DNA of 34,642 nt from the IMG/VR virus record IMGVR_UViG_3300028008_000055, positions 1-34,642 of that record. One strand, 5' to 3'. The notes beneath the pieces were generated by a model. It saw only the letters and a program-made list of their open reading frames with translations. It was not told the origin of the DNA and did not search any database. Positions 7,197 to 13,339 of this stretch are shown piece after piece. Positions within the stretch are counted from its first letter, which is position 1. Every line of letters begins with the position of its first letter. The translations under genes were made by a program, and so were the position numbers. The DNA comes from a virus.

Positions 7197-8643
7197 GTGC
7201 CCTCCTTATCATCTTGTGCTTTATGAAACCGAGCACGTCATCGCTCTTAGGCTTCCTTGGTATCTTGTCTATGCCCTTTGGCCAAACCTTAAATTTCTCT
7301 CTGTAGGTGTATGCTGCCCAACCTTCGTTGTATCCCTGGTCTAAACTGTACCCGAGCAGCTCTTGATAGAACCGGGTCTTGTCTTCCATCGTAACCTTTT
7401 CGACTTTCTGTAGGATCTGATCGTCGTGGTAGATAGACTCATTCTTTGGTATCTCATAGCCGCAGCCAAAACAGCGTCTGCCGGTAAACAGTGTGCTGCA
7501 CTGCGGGCAGGTGTTCATTTTCGGCTCTTTCTCTTCTTTCTTTACTTGGTTCTCTTCCCTAAACTTCTTCTCCCCATCATCGAGGCTGATCGGCACGATG
7601 TCCTCTGGGAATCCGTGCTTGCGAAGGTTGCCGCTAAAATCTAAGTAAACGCTATCCTTCTTCTTGCCCTCATCTGTGCGCCATATGCGGCCTGCTCTCT
7701 GCACGAACAGCAGCTTAGACTTCGTGGGGTACATACAGCAAAGCAGGGACACCCCTGGATCATCGTATCCGACTGAGAGGATCATCGAGTTGCAGAGTAG
7801 CTGAAAGTCTCCTGCCTTGTGCGCCTCATAGAGTGCTATCCGCTCGTCCTCTGGCGTGTATCCAGATATATGCTCTGCGGTGATGCCGTTGGCGTTGAGT
7901 GCCCGACAGAGGGCCTTAGACTGCTCTATTGACGGCGAGAAGCATATGCCACGCCTACCCTTTCCGTGCAGCTTGATATTCTCAATGACGTCACCCTCAA
8001 GCACCGTGTCGGCCTCAATCGCCTTAGCTAGCGCCTTGGGGTCATAATCGCTGCCGCCAGTAGGTAGCGCTCTAGTCTTAATCTTAGAGGTGTCTATAGT
8101 GTGCCCGGCGTAGTAGTTCGTCGGCACTAGGTAACCTTGCTTGATCAGCTCACGAGGCGTGATGGGCACCACCAGGTCGGTAAAGATCTTGCCTAGTCCT
8201 TTGCTCAGCGGTGTCGCGCTAAGTCCGCAGTAGTAGGTGCCAATATTCCGTCGGTCCATGAGTTCCTGAAGGCCACGGTAAACGGTGTGCGCCTCGTCGA
8301 TTATCATGATTGAGTAGTCTGGGATATTCTTTTTGCGAATCAGTGTCTGGACCGAGCAGACTTGTATCAGGCTGTTGGGGTTGTAGCGGTAGTCCTGACC
8401 CTGCATGACAGAGAAGTCAGCGCCGAGCTGCTCCAGAGCTGTGCATGCCTGAGATACGAGCTTAATGCGGTCGCAAACAAAGAATCCACGCTTGCCACGC
8501 TTAGCTGCCTCCATGAGTATCCAACAGGCCACTAGCGTCTTCCCGAATCCACAGGGTGCGCTTAGGATGGGTCGCTTGCCCGCAGCGAGGGATGCCCTGA
8601 CCTGGTTGATGGCGTCAATTTGATGGGGTCTAAGCTCAATCAT
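7168..8643 (-). CDS. SF2 DEAH-box helicase with C-terminal zinc ribbon
   Basis: This 491-residue ATPase unwinds or remodels nucleic acid, probably during phage replication. It shows LRPHQ at 4-8, Walker A APCGFGKT at 29-36, DEAH at 116-119, SAT at 142-144 and QRAGRIWR at 315-322. This is the layout of the SSL2/RAD25-like phage helicases. After the helicase core comes an acidic/basic linker and a zinc ribbon with C379, C382, C391 and C394, then a helical C-terminus. It starts 8 bases inside the preceding zinc-finger gene and overlaps the CHC2 gene. With no polymerase in the window, this is the main replication enzyme encoded. Confidence 0.9.
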   Translation of the reverse strand: MIELRPHQIDAINQVRASLAAGKRPILSAPCGFGKTLVACWILMEAAKRGKRGFFVCDRIKLVSQACTALEQLGADFSVMQGQDYRYNPNSLIQVCSVQTLIRKKNIPDYSIMIIDEAHTVYRGLQELMDRRNIGTYYCGLSATPLSKGLGKIFTDLVVPITPRELIKQGYLVPTNYYAGHTIDTSKIKTRALPTGGSDYDPKALAKAIEADTVLEGDVIENIKLHGKGRRGICFSPSIEQSKALCRALNANGITAEHISGYTPEDERIALYEAHKAGDFQLLCNSMILSVGYDDPGVSLLCCMYPTKSKLLFVQRAGRIWRTDEGKKKDSVYLDFSGNLRKHGFPEDIVPISLDDGEKKFREENQVKKEEKEPKMNTCPQCSTLFTGRRCFGCGYEIPKNESIYHDDQILQKVEKVTMEDKTRFYQELLGYSLDQGYNEGWAAYTYREKFKVWPKGIDKIPRKPKSDDVLGFIKHKMIRRAHARRNSGQA

Positions 8644-8773
8644 TTTCTACTTTAAATACCTTCTCACCACAGAAAAAACAGACGACTTCTTCAACTTCTG
8701 TATCTGAATGCATCTGGTGCTCGTGTCCGTTTTCACAGCTCACTATAACTAGGTCCTCTGGTACATAATCCAT
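8636..8773 (-). CDS. Small zinc-ribbon protein
   Basis: The frame encodes 45 residues beginning MDYVPEDLVIVSCENGHEHQ and containing CENGHEHQMH and CFFCGEKV, which could hold one zinc ion. I chose ATG 8773 because a perfect AAGGAG lies 7 bases upstream. A longer version from ATG 8836 would add 21 mainly basic residues and read through a repeated leader. The stop overlaps the helicase start by 8 bases. It probably binds nucleic acid or protein, but the family was not recognised. Confidence 0.65.
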   Translation of the reverse strand: MDYVPEDLVIVSCENGHEHQMHSDTEVEEVVCFFCGEKVFKVEND

Positions 8774-8781
8774 CACTTTCT

Positions 8782-8864
8782 CCTTAATGCGCCTTTTGTG
8801 ACGCTTTTTACATTTTAAGAAACATATATGGGTCATTTAGCACCTTAATGCGCCTTATATGACG
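8782..8864 (-). repeat. Two direct repeats, each in front of an ATG
   Basis: A 22-base unit at 8782-8803 recurs at 8843-8864 with 20 matches (61-base period). Read on the minus strand, both copies carry GGCGCATTAAGG, which includes a Shine-Dalgarno, and each ends 6-8 bases before an ATG (8773 and 8836). The pattern looks like a duplicated translation leader. The upstream ATG opens a 21-codon extension in the same frame as the zinc-ribbon gene. It may be a duplication scar or a binding site. Confidence 0.6.
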
Positions 8865-8876
8865 ATTTTCGACACT

Positions 8877-9287
8877 TTATCGCGCCTGATTGTAAAAAAT
8901 ATGTCGACCAATCTGCCGACTAATGCTTAGCCTTTCGCCTTCTACCCAGTAGGGCTGCACGTCGTCCCGGTGGTAGTAAGTAGCTCCATTCGTTATATCC
9001 ACAAGATTGGGCCAATTCACCGCAATACTTAGGGCTAGTGTGTATGCCCCTTCGTCTAGTATTACTTCAGGCTTACCGTCGCAGTAATAGCTAAAATGGC
9101 ACTGATTTCGTAGAGGATGCCCTGCCCAATACCTGCCCTGCTTAACCACCTCGCAAGGCGTGTCGGGAAAATACGGGCTATGCGTTCGATTAATGATGAC
9201 GTTGGCCACTGCGACCTGGCCCGACAGAGGCTCTGAGCGACTCTCGTAGTATATGGCAGTAGCCAGGCAGACTATCGCGCTAATCAT
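8877..9287 (-). CDS. Cell wall hydrolase, SleB type
   Basis: This 136-residue enzyme matches the core of SleB/CwlJ-type hydrolases, which cleave peptidoglycan glycan strands. Conserved features are CLATAIYYESRSEPLSGQVA with the catalytic-type Glu15, VANVIINR, CHFSYYCDG and ATYYHRDDVQPYW. There is no signal peptide, so export would need a holin or virion delivery. It overlaps the small exported protein upstream by 8 bases. A separate lysozyme is encoded at 15105-15548, so this one may serve entry, or act as a second endolysin. Confidence 0.85.
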   Translation of the reverse strand: MISAIVCLATAIYYESRSEPLSGQVAVANVIINRTHSPYFPDTPCEVVKQGRYWAGHPLRNQCHFSYYCDGKPEVILDEGAYTLALSIAVNWPNLVDITNGATYYHRDDVQPYWVEGERLSISRQIGRHIFYNQAR

Positions 9288-9459
9288 TATTCTGCTCGCA
9301 CTTGTAAGTTATCTCAAATTCGGTTTGATCAACCCTAAGAAGTTGCTCTCCAAGCCAGACCCGGCCGTTTAAGTTGCAGGTTGCTTCAGTAGGAAATGCC
9401 CTAGTCTCTATTGTTGTTTGACCGGCAATAACTATTTTCAAAATCAATAACCATTTCAT
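9280..9459 (-). CDS. Small exported protein with two cysteines
   Basis: From ATG 9459 it has 59 residues, with an N-terminal hydrophobic signal-like segment (MKWLLILKIVIAGQ) and a short domain with two cysteines (ATCNLNGRVW and ITYKCEQ) that could form one disulphide. ATG 9459 is chosen because it overlaps the previous TGA as ATGA and has GAGGTG upstream. A GTG at 9465 would add two residues. It is tightly linked to the SleB hydrolase gene, so a periplasmic or lysis role is possible. Confidence 0.6.
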   Translation of the reverse strand: MKWLLILKIVIAGQTTIETRAFPTEATCNLNGRVWLGEQLLRVDQTEFEITYKCEQNND

Positions 9460-9653
9460 TTGCACACCTCGTCATAGGTTCGCTTGTAGTCAGGCCAACC
9501 AAGAGTCTGATCGGCCTTGTTGATCGCTACCATCTCACAGTACAGAGCAGTCTCGTGGCTCTCTATATCTTGATCGGTAGCACCTGCTACTAGCAACACA
9601 GTGAACAGGGCTAGAAATGCGGTGAGGGACCAGATGGTTTGAAGTAGGCTCAT
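9456..9653 (-). CDS. Small membrane-anchored or exported protein
   Basis: This 65-residue protein has one N-terminal hydrophobic segment (WSLTAFLALFTVLLVAGA, about 8-25). It is followed by a periplasmic-type tail with two cysteines, TALYCEMVAI and GWPDYKRTYDEVCK. The tail pattern is familiar from small phage inner-membrane or secreted proteins of unknown role. Both ends are coupled to neighbours by ATGA overlaps. It sits just upstream of the other small exported protein and the SleB hydrolase, a group that may work at the cell envelope. Confidence 0.6.
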   Translation of the reverse strand: MSLLQTIWSLTAFLALFTVLLVAGATDQDIESHETALYCEMVAINKADQTLGWPDYKRTYDEVCK

Positions 9654-10012
9654 AGTGGCAGCTTCCCATTGTAGTGAAGGTCAATGCAGCTCTGAGCGTA
9701 GGCCTTGAGAGTGTCAAACATTGCGTCGTGCAGCATTGCCTGAGCCTCAGTGCTGTCTTGCAGGGTTCCACGGAAGGCTAGTTTAAGAAGCGTCTCAGAG
9801 AGAGTGGCTGTGCAGATCTCGTTGAAGATTGCAGAGTCTAAGTGCTCGCCGCAGTCAGCGAAGCAGAACATATCAACGAGCATGCCCTCTATGTCTTCGT
9901 CAGAAACTATGTCCCAATCAATGTGGTCTTCACGCTCGTAGTGAGCCAGGCCTTCTGTCTTGAGCCACTGGATGACGTTAACGCGATGATCGAAGTTAGT
10001 TATGGTTAGCAT
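9650..10012 (-). CDS. Hypothetical acidic protein
   Basis: No family was recognised for this 120-residue acidic, helical protein, which starts MLTITNFDHRVNVIQWLKTE. It has three cysteines in MFCFADCG and EICTATL and no signal or membrane segment. Translation is well supported by AAGGAG seven bases upstream, just downstream of a stable UUCG hairpin. It is in the early region, and its stop overlaps the next start as ATGA. Confidence 0.6.
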   Translation of the reverse strand: MLTITNFDHRVNVIQWLKTEGLAHYEREDHIDWDIVSDEDIEGMLVDMFCFADCGEHLDSAIFNEICTATLSETLLKLAFRGTLQDSTEAQAMLHDAMFDTLKAYAQSCIDLHYNGKLPL

Positions 10013-10026
10013 GTTGTTCTCCTTAT

Positions 10027-10040
10027 GCCCCCGAAGGGGC
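10027..10040 (-). promoter_or_regulatory. UUCG-loop hairpin before ribosome site
   Basis: On the minus strand the sequence reads GCCCC-UUCG-GGGGC, a five-pair GC stem with an unusually stable UUCG tetraloop, immediately followed by AUAAGGAG of the gene at 10012. There is no U-tract, so it is probably not a terminator. RNA stability, processing, or protection of the downstream message is more likely. Confidence 0.6.
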
Positions 10041-10045
10041 GGTGG

Positions 10046-10240
10046 TTATATTTTGTTTATTTCCCAAGCGCGGTCTGTTTGAGTACACCAACAAAACACG
10101 TTTCTTTCGTCATCCCAGTTACAGTTAATAGCTTTGCGTAGACGCCCACTCACTTTAGCCTGTAAGAACTTCCTGCATTCTTTTTTGCTGCCCTTAAATA
10201 TGGGGGTGTCTGTGTGGAATGCGTGGGTGACTTTGTACAT
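10046..10240 (-). CDS. Hypothetical small basic protein
   Basis: From ATG 10240 it has 64 residues beginning MYKVTHAFHTDTPIFKGSKK, with CRKFLQAK and a Trp/Cys-rich end (NVFCWCTQTDRAWEI). AAGGAG lies 7 bases upstream. A GTG at 10300 would lengthen it by 20 residues but would put the start within the promoter at 10279-10307, so the shorter form is right. It is the first gene behind that promoter. The function is unknown. Confidence 0.6.
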   Translation of the reverse strand: MYKVTHAFHTDTPIFKGSKKECRKFLQAKVSGRLRKAINCNWDDERNVFCWCTQTDRAWEINKI

Positions 10241-10278
10241 CTTCGTTCTCCTTGGGTGTTTTCGTTGCTGTTGGGAGT

Positions 10279-10307
10279 ATAATGCTACAACCAAGGACAA
10301 GTGTCAA
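10279..10307 (-). promoter_or_regulatory. Sigma70-like promoter P1
   Basis: The minus strand has a perfect TTGACA (10307-10302), a 17-base spacer and CATTAT (10284-10279). The start site would be near 10272, about 30 bases before ATG 10240. It is followed by the strong AAGGAG of that gene. Host RNA polymerase is expected, since no phage polymerase was seen. Confidence 0.7.
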
Positions 10308-10320
10308 CAGATTTGTTTAC
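10305..10320 (-). promoter_or_regulatory. Shared promoter element, copy 1
   Basis: The plus-strand bases CAACAGATTTGTTTAC begin three bases into the -35 box of P1. They match CAACAGTTTTATTTAC at 15097-15112 in 14 of 16 positions, at the same offset from that promoter's -35. GTGTCAAC/GTTTACAC around it also form an imperfect inverted repeat (7 of 8). It may be a repressor or activator site, possibly for the small HTH protein at 13629-13835. Confidence 0.55.
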
Positions 10321-10331
10321 ACTTTATTGGA

Positions 10332-10508
10332 TCACTTTGTATCAATTTCGCGCTCTCTGAGAATAGCCTGCTCGAAGGCATGGCACTCAGGGCAGTACCA
10401 TCCAACCCGGTAGGGCACATAGGTGTCGTCTGTAGAGCGGTGGTTGAATCCGATTACTTCACCGGCAGTCTTACCGCAGGGGCAGGGTTTCTCTGACAGG
10501 TCACTCAT
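10332..10508 (-). CDS. Small zinc-ribbon protein (CPCG/CPEC)
   Basis: This frame encodes 58 residues beginning MSDLSEKPCPCGKTAGEVIG, then WYCPECHAFEQAI. The CPCG and CPEC pairs form a typical four-cysteine zinc ribbon. Two ATG codons stand in tandem (10511 and 10508). The second has GGAG seven bases upstream and is preferred. It overlaps the upstream gene by 8 bases. It probably binds DNA or protein. The specific role is unknown. Confidence 0.7.
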   Translation of the reverse strand: MSDLSEKPCPCGKTAGEVIGFNHRSTDDTYVPYRVGWYCPECHAFEQAILREREIDTK

Positions 10509-10869
10509 CATTAAACTCCGAGTTATATTGATAAGGCTCTATTTCACTTCCGTACTTAGCGGCAAGCTCCATAATCAGCGTAGGGATGGGCTTTCTGTTC
10601 TTAAATGACAGATATTTCAGCTTCTCATACTCTTTGGTTGTAAGGTGGAATTTTAGGAGGTGGTATGTGTCTTCCTCCTCCTTGGCCTCTAGCTCATTCC
10701 TGGAGTGGTACAAATTAGATTTAGTAGCTAGAGCGTTTTCTCGGATCAGGTCTTGTCTCCAACCCTTGGGCGGGGGCCACGGCACACCAATACTTGCTAA
10801 CGCTCTTTTAGTAAAACCACCAACAGGCGTTCTCAACGCATCTATGATATCGCTTGTTTCATTGCTCAT
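10501..10869 (-). CDS. Hypothetical early protein with possible RHH-like C-terminus
   Basis: This 122-residue protein has an N-terminal block GGFTKRALASIGVPWPPPKG with a Pro-rich turn, a charged helix, and a C-terminal part FHLTTKEYEKLKYLSFKN then TLIMELAAKYG. That end resembles a ribbon-helix-helix strand-helix-helix pattern, but weakly. AAGGAG lies 7 bases upstream of ATG 10869. It is the gene nearest to the 657-base non-coding region, so its leader would overlap any structured RNA there. No function can be assigned. Confidence 0.6.
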   Translation of the reverse strand: MSNETSDIIDALRTPVGGFTKRALASIGVPWPPPKGWRQDLIRENALATKSNLYHSRNELEAKEEEDTYHLLKFHLTTKEYEKLKYLSFKNRKPIPTLIMELAAKYGSEIEPYQYNSEFNDE

Positions 10870-11394
10870 TGCTTTCTCCTTTATTTTAGGCAGCAGTGCC
10901 CATTTTCCCCCGCAAACACACCTACGGCATTAGGTGTTCTTACGCTCCTCGAAAGGAAGGCCACTAGACCTGGTACTCATTACGACGATCCACAATGGTG
11001 AACCGCTCCCCCGCCAGACTTAACTGGACGCTATTTCAATGCCTAACTCACGACCTGGTGTGTGTGTGTTTGCGGGTTCCTGTTGACATGGGCGGGTCAG
11101 CGCAGGAGTTTTAGGTCGCTCGTCTCTCCCATTTCTGGGGCTGATTTACAGGGTCAGCTAACCATGAGCCAAGAGTACGTCTGGCTTTGCCGCACGGTTA
11201 TGATCAAATCTGGTAGAAAGATATGTTGATGAACACAACATATGGTGTACAATAGCCCTTGTCGGGTTTCTTGCTACACTTTCTTCGCAGTTTGAACTAG
11301 CCGGGATTCAGGGCCTTAACACCCCACCGACATTTAACTTTTACAGATTACTCTTACGGAAATGATTCTGCAAGCGAAAATGTAAATTCATCAG

Positions 11395-11451
11395 TTATGC
11401 TTTAGCTATTTCTTTTTGTTGTTGTGGTATATTGCTACTAGGTTGATTCAT
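11395..11451 (-). CDS. Possible 18-residue leader peptide
   Basis: ATG 11451 opens MNQPSSNIPQQQKEIAKA and stops at 11395. A GGGAG Shine-Dalgarno stands 5 bases upstream within AAGGGAGAACA, very like the ribosome sites of other early genes. The ribosome site is in the loop, and the ATG in the 3' arm, of a 7-bp hairpin (TGATTCA/TGAATCA). It could be a leader peptide or a chance frame antisense to a plus-strand RNA. Confidence 0.35.
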   Translation of the reverse strand: MNQPSSNIPQQQKEIAKA

Positions 11452-11522
11452 TGTTCTCCCTTGTTGAATCAGTCTTGCGATAAAAGCCATTTGAACCCAG
11501 GCGTCAAACCCTGGGTTTTTTT
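11440..11522 (+). ncRNA. Candidate short plus-strand sRNA with anti-SD loop
   Basis: An extended -10 (TGGTATATT, 11425-11433) could start a plus-strand RNA near 11440. It would hold a hairpin TGATTCA (11444-11450)/TGAATCA (11465-11471), with a loop containing TTCTCCC, and then the terminator. The loop can pair with phage ribosome sites of the form GGAGAAC. No -35 is visible. It could also be the 3' end of the larger RNA. Confidence 0.35.
11494..11522 (+). terminator. Rho-independent terminator facing the plus strand
   Basis: AACCCAGG (11494-11501) pairs perfectly with CCTGGGTT (11510-11517) across an 8-base loop, followed by a run of seven T residues on the plus strand (11516-11522). The other side lacks a T-run, so it only works for plus-strand transcripts. 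No plus-strand gene precedes it, which points to a non-coding RNA. Confidence 0.8.
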
Positions 11523-11526
11523 ATGC

Positions 11527-11742
11527 CTAGTGGAGTTGATCAGTTTCGTCAGACTCCCAAAAGTCTATTAGCCTCACATAGCAGTCGGGGTTCTCATCAA
11601 AGAAGTCTTGAGTGGTTGAGATCATCACGGCCATCGTAACAATCGCTCGGAAGTCTTCGTGATCAATGTTCTGCATGCGCTCAGTTAGCCAATCGTTTAT
11701 CTCTTCAAAATCCATCATTTCGACTTCTGTTACTTCGCTCAT
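11527..11742 (-). CDS. Hypothetical acidic protein downstream of ninG
   Basis: This 71-residue acidic protein begins MSEVTEVEMMDFEEINDWLT and ends RLIDFWESDETDQLH. It is predicted helical, with one hydrophobic central stretch (FRAIVTMAVMISTT) that is too weak for a membrane segment. No family was recognised. Its ATG overlaps the ninG stop (ATGA), so it is co-translated with ninG. It is the last gene before the non-coding region. Confidence 0.6.
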   Translation of the reverse strand: MSEVTEVEMMDFEEINDWLTERMQNIDHEDFRAIVTMAVMISTTQDFFDENPDCYVRLIDFWESDETDQLH

Positions 11743-12320
11743 CTGAACTTCCTCTCGTATAGCCTAGCCTTGGCTGAAAATATGCGCTTTAAGCGCCTTA
11801 AGTATTCTATTGTGAACTTTTTAGGGGTGTTGTCGCATTCGAGCTGATTGAGCCTGTCTTCGCCGATATGGGTAATTAATCGCTTGCGGTACTCAACAAT
11901 GTTGCCTGATAGGTAACGGTTACACTTTTTACACTGACCGAAACAATTCATTGTGTTGAATCGTAAATGACTTGCGCTACCACGGCTGCGGTAATGCCCT
12001 GCGTCGAATGTACCGCCACGAACCATATCGCCAGGTAAGCATCCACAGCTTATGCACTGCTTGTGCTTATCTCTGACCCGGATGTAGGAGTTGAATGCGA
12101 CTTGAGCCTCTTTGATGTAATCTGAGGCGGTCTTGAGGGAGTCTAGCTTAGCCTTGGTGTCTCGCTTAATAACCTTCCTGGCGATCTCTTTGGCAGGCTT
12201 AGACTTGGTGAATTCTATTAGGTGCTCGAAGCTACAGAATGACTTTATGCCACCCATGACAGCTTCGTCCACCGGAACCTTCTTTCTGCAATGAGCACAG
12301 CGCCGGGTGCTACCTTTCAT
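11739..12320 (-). CDS. ninG: NinG-like recombination endonuclease
   Basis: This 193-residue protein matches lambda NinG (Rap), a junction endonuclease that helps phage recombination. Visible features are an N-terminal zinc site CAHC (8-11) with C29, then AFNSYIRVRDKHKQCISCGC, GTFDAGHYRSRGSASHLRFN, CFGQCKKCNRYLSGNIVEYR and the C-terminal basic helix IEYLRRLKRIFSAKARL. The order and length (lambda NinG about 204 residues) agree. It sits in a recombination module with Erf-like and SNase genes and overlaps the small coiled-coil gene upstream by 11 bases. Confidence 0.9.
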   Translation of the reverse strand: MKGSTRRCAHCRKKVPVDEAVMGGIKSFCSFEHLIEFTKSKPAKEIARKVIKRDTKAKLDSLKTASDYIKEAQVAFNSYIRVRDKHKQCISCGCLPGDMVRGGTFDAGHYRSRGSASHLRFNTMNCFGQCKKCNRYLSGNIVEYRKRLITHIGEDRLNQLECDNTPKKFTIEYLRRLKRIFSAKARLYERKFR

Positions 12321-12441
12321 TGATAAACTCGGCGACCAGTGTTTTGAGGTCCTCTAGATCAGCCAATAGCCGGTCCAGATCTCTGAGCTTATCCATAAAC
12401 TCATCAACCTCGGCCTCGTCCATCTCTATGTTAATCTTCAC
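12310..12441 (-). CDS. Small acidic coiled-coil protein, GTG start
   Basis: The frame encodes 43 residues from GTG 12441, including MDEAEVDEFMDKLRDLDRLL and ADLEDLKTLVAEFINER. It is a continuous heptad-like helix. GAGG lies 7 bases before the GTG. It overlaps the nuclease gene by 11 bases and ninG by 11 bases, filling the gap between them exactly, so it is likely real. Similar short coiled coils occur in many phage early regions with unknown roles. Confidence 0.6.
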   Translation of the reverse strand: MKINIEMDEAEVDEFMDKLRDLDRLLADLEDLKTLVAEFINER

Positions 12442-12829
12442 GCTTGTACCTCGAGCGGTTCTCTAAATGAGCTGCCTCTACTTCATCCTTGCTTTGACCG
12501 TAGTAAACCACTGCCAGGTGCTCGTTGATTAGGGCCTTATTAACTGACCCTGCGTGATCACTTATGATTCCTAGGTATCGCCCGAACTTTCCTTTGCCTT
12601 GGGTGCTGAGAGTGTAAGTCCCGCCAAGCTGTAAGAATCTAGAGGCAAATTTCTTTGCTGCAATTCCTGCCGCTTTCTCTTCCTTATCTCTGCTACGGCA
12701 CTCGGGGCAATCCACGCCAAAAAGACGGATACGCTCATTATGAATCCAATGATTAAAACCAAGATCAATATCAACATCGATAGTATCTCCATCAACGACA
12801 CGGACAATTTTGCATTCATATTCATACAT
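12431..12829 (-). CDS. Staphylococcal-nuclease-like nuclease
   Basis: This 132-residue protein is a single SNase domain, cutting DNA or RNA with calcium. It shows VVDGDTIDVDIDLGF with Asp15, RIRLFGVDCPE with Arg35, Asp40 and Glu43, and GKFGRYLG with Arg84. These match the calcium ligands and the catalytic Arg/Glu/Arg of the family. There is no signal peptide, so it acts in the cytoplasm, perhaps in host-DNA breakdown or recombination. It overlaps both neighbours by 8-11 bases. Confidence 0.9.
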   Translation of the reverse strand: MYEYECKIVRVVDGDTIDVDIDLGFNHWIHNERIRLFGVDCPECRSRDKEEKAAGIAAKKFASRFLQLGGTYTLSTQGKGKFGRYLGIISDHAGSVNKALINEHLAVVYYGQSKDEVEAAHLENRSRYKRED

Positions 12830-13016
12830 GGTCCCAGTACCTCTCGAACTTAAGTGCGTTTATTGTTCTCCAGGCTCGCCTTTGAGTTACTGGGTCCATT
12901 GACTCCAGACGACTCTCTAGCAGCTTAATACTAAATACGCTGCGGTTAACAGAGTGCCTCTGAGCCAATTCCTTAACATCCTTCGGGTACTTGTACACAG
13001 TCTGTAAGTCTTTCAT
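12822..13016 (-). CDS. Hypothetical small basic protein
   Basis: This 64-residue protein begins MKDLQTVYKYPKDVKELAQR, followed by HSVNRSVFSIKLLESRLESM and RRAWRTINALKFERYWDHV. It is helical and basic and could be a small DNA-binding factor: ELAQRHSVNRSVFSIKL has the spacing of a helix-turn-helix, but the match is poor. It overlaps the nuclease gene by 8 bases and the upstream gene by 4. Confidence 0.6.
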   Translation of the reverse strand: MKDLQTVYKYPKDVKELAQRHSVNRSVFSIKLLESRLESMDPVTQRRAWRTINALKFERYWDHV

Positions 13017-13339
13017 CTTAGCCCTGCCTCTGCTCTTGCTCGAGCATTCTTAGAACGCTCTGCCTCGAACTCCATATTCATCACCGTAAATTGATGACGA
13101 AATCTGACAGCTCGTTCAATTGCTACCTTTAAACCATCAAGCAGATCAACGTAGCGAGGATGAGCGTAGGCGTACCGCTCTTGCTTTGCTATAGGCATCT
13201 TAGCATCAGCTGTCTCTGCTTCGATCATTAGCAGGCTCTTCAGCGTCTTGCGATATTCCATGAGGTGACACTTGTCAGCCTCTGCCGCTGCGTGGGCCTT
13301 TGAGACCCTGGCTAGCTTCTCGAAGAATTCTTCTTTCAT
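13013..13339 (-). CDS. Hypothetical helical protein
   Basis: From ATG 13339 it has 108 residues, starting MKEEFFEKLARVSKAHAAAE, with a conserved-looking block QERYAYAHPRYVDLLDGLK and an Ala/Arg-rich coiled C-terminus. Proteins of this pattern are common, uncharacterised parts of phage early regions. ATG 13339 is chosen because GGAG lies 7 bases before it. An ATG at 13354 would add five residues and contains that ribosome site. The function is unknown. Confidence 0.65.
   Translation of the reverse strand: MKEEFFEKLARVSKAHAAAEADKCHLMEYRKTLKSLLMIEAETADAKMPIAKQERYAYAHPRYVDLLDGLKVAIERAVRFRHQFTVMNMEFEAERSKNARARAEAGLR

Larger units (their letters stand above)
10883..11523 (+). ncRNA. Candidate large structured RNA in the only long gene-free region
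   Basis: The 657 bases between the genes at 10869 and 11527 carry no credible long gene, only a doubtful 18-codon frame (11395-11451). Complementary segments are abundant. CCCGCAAACACAC (10909-10921) pairs with GTGTGTTTGCGGG (11064-11076), 13 bp. Inside it 10926-10931 pairs with 11038-11043. Next come 11079-11087 with 11096-11106 (9 bp, 2-base bulge), and a possible pseudoknot of 10898-10902 with that loop (11089-11093). Further helices are 11140-11144/11154-11158, 11159-11163/11196-11200, 11166-11171/11182-11187, 11221-11228/11236-11243, 11244-11249/11275-11280 and 11254-11258/11264-11268. The plus strand ends in a Rho-independent terminator. The strand and 5' end are inferred. A TATGAT -10-like sequence at 10843-10848 is a weak promoter candidate. 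Confidence 0.45.

Noticed and set aside
11135-11170. GGGGCTGAT, resembling the start of a tmRNA
   Set aside because: No tRNA-like ends, tag reading frame or matching TPsiC arm was found. The resemblance covers only nine bases.
11346-11392. A 16-codon minus-strand frame MNLHFRLQNHFRKSNL
   Set aside because: No ribosome site, chance-length frame within the non-coding region.
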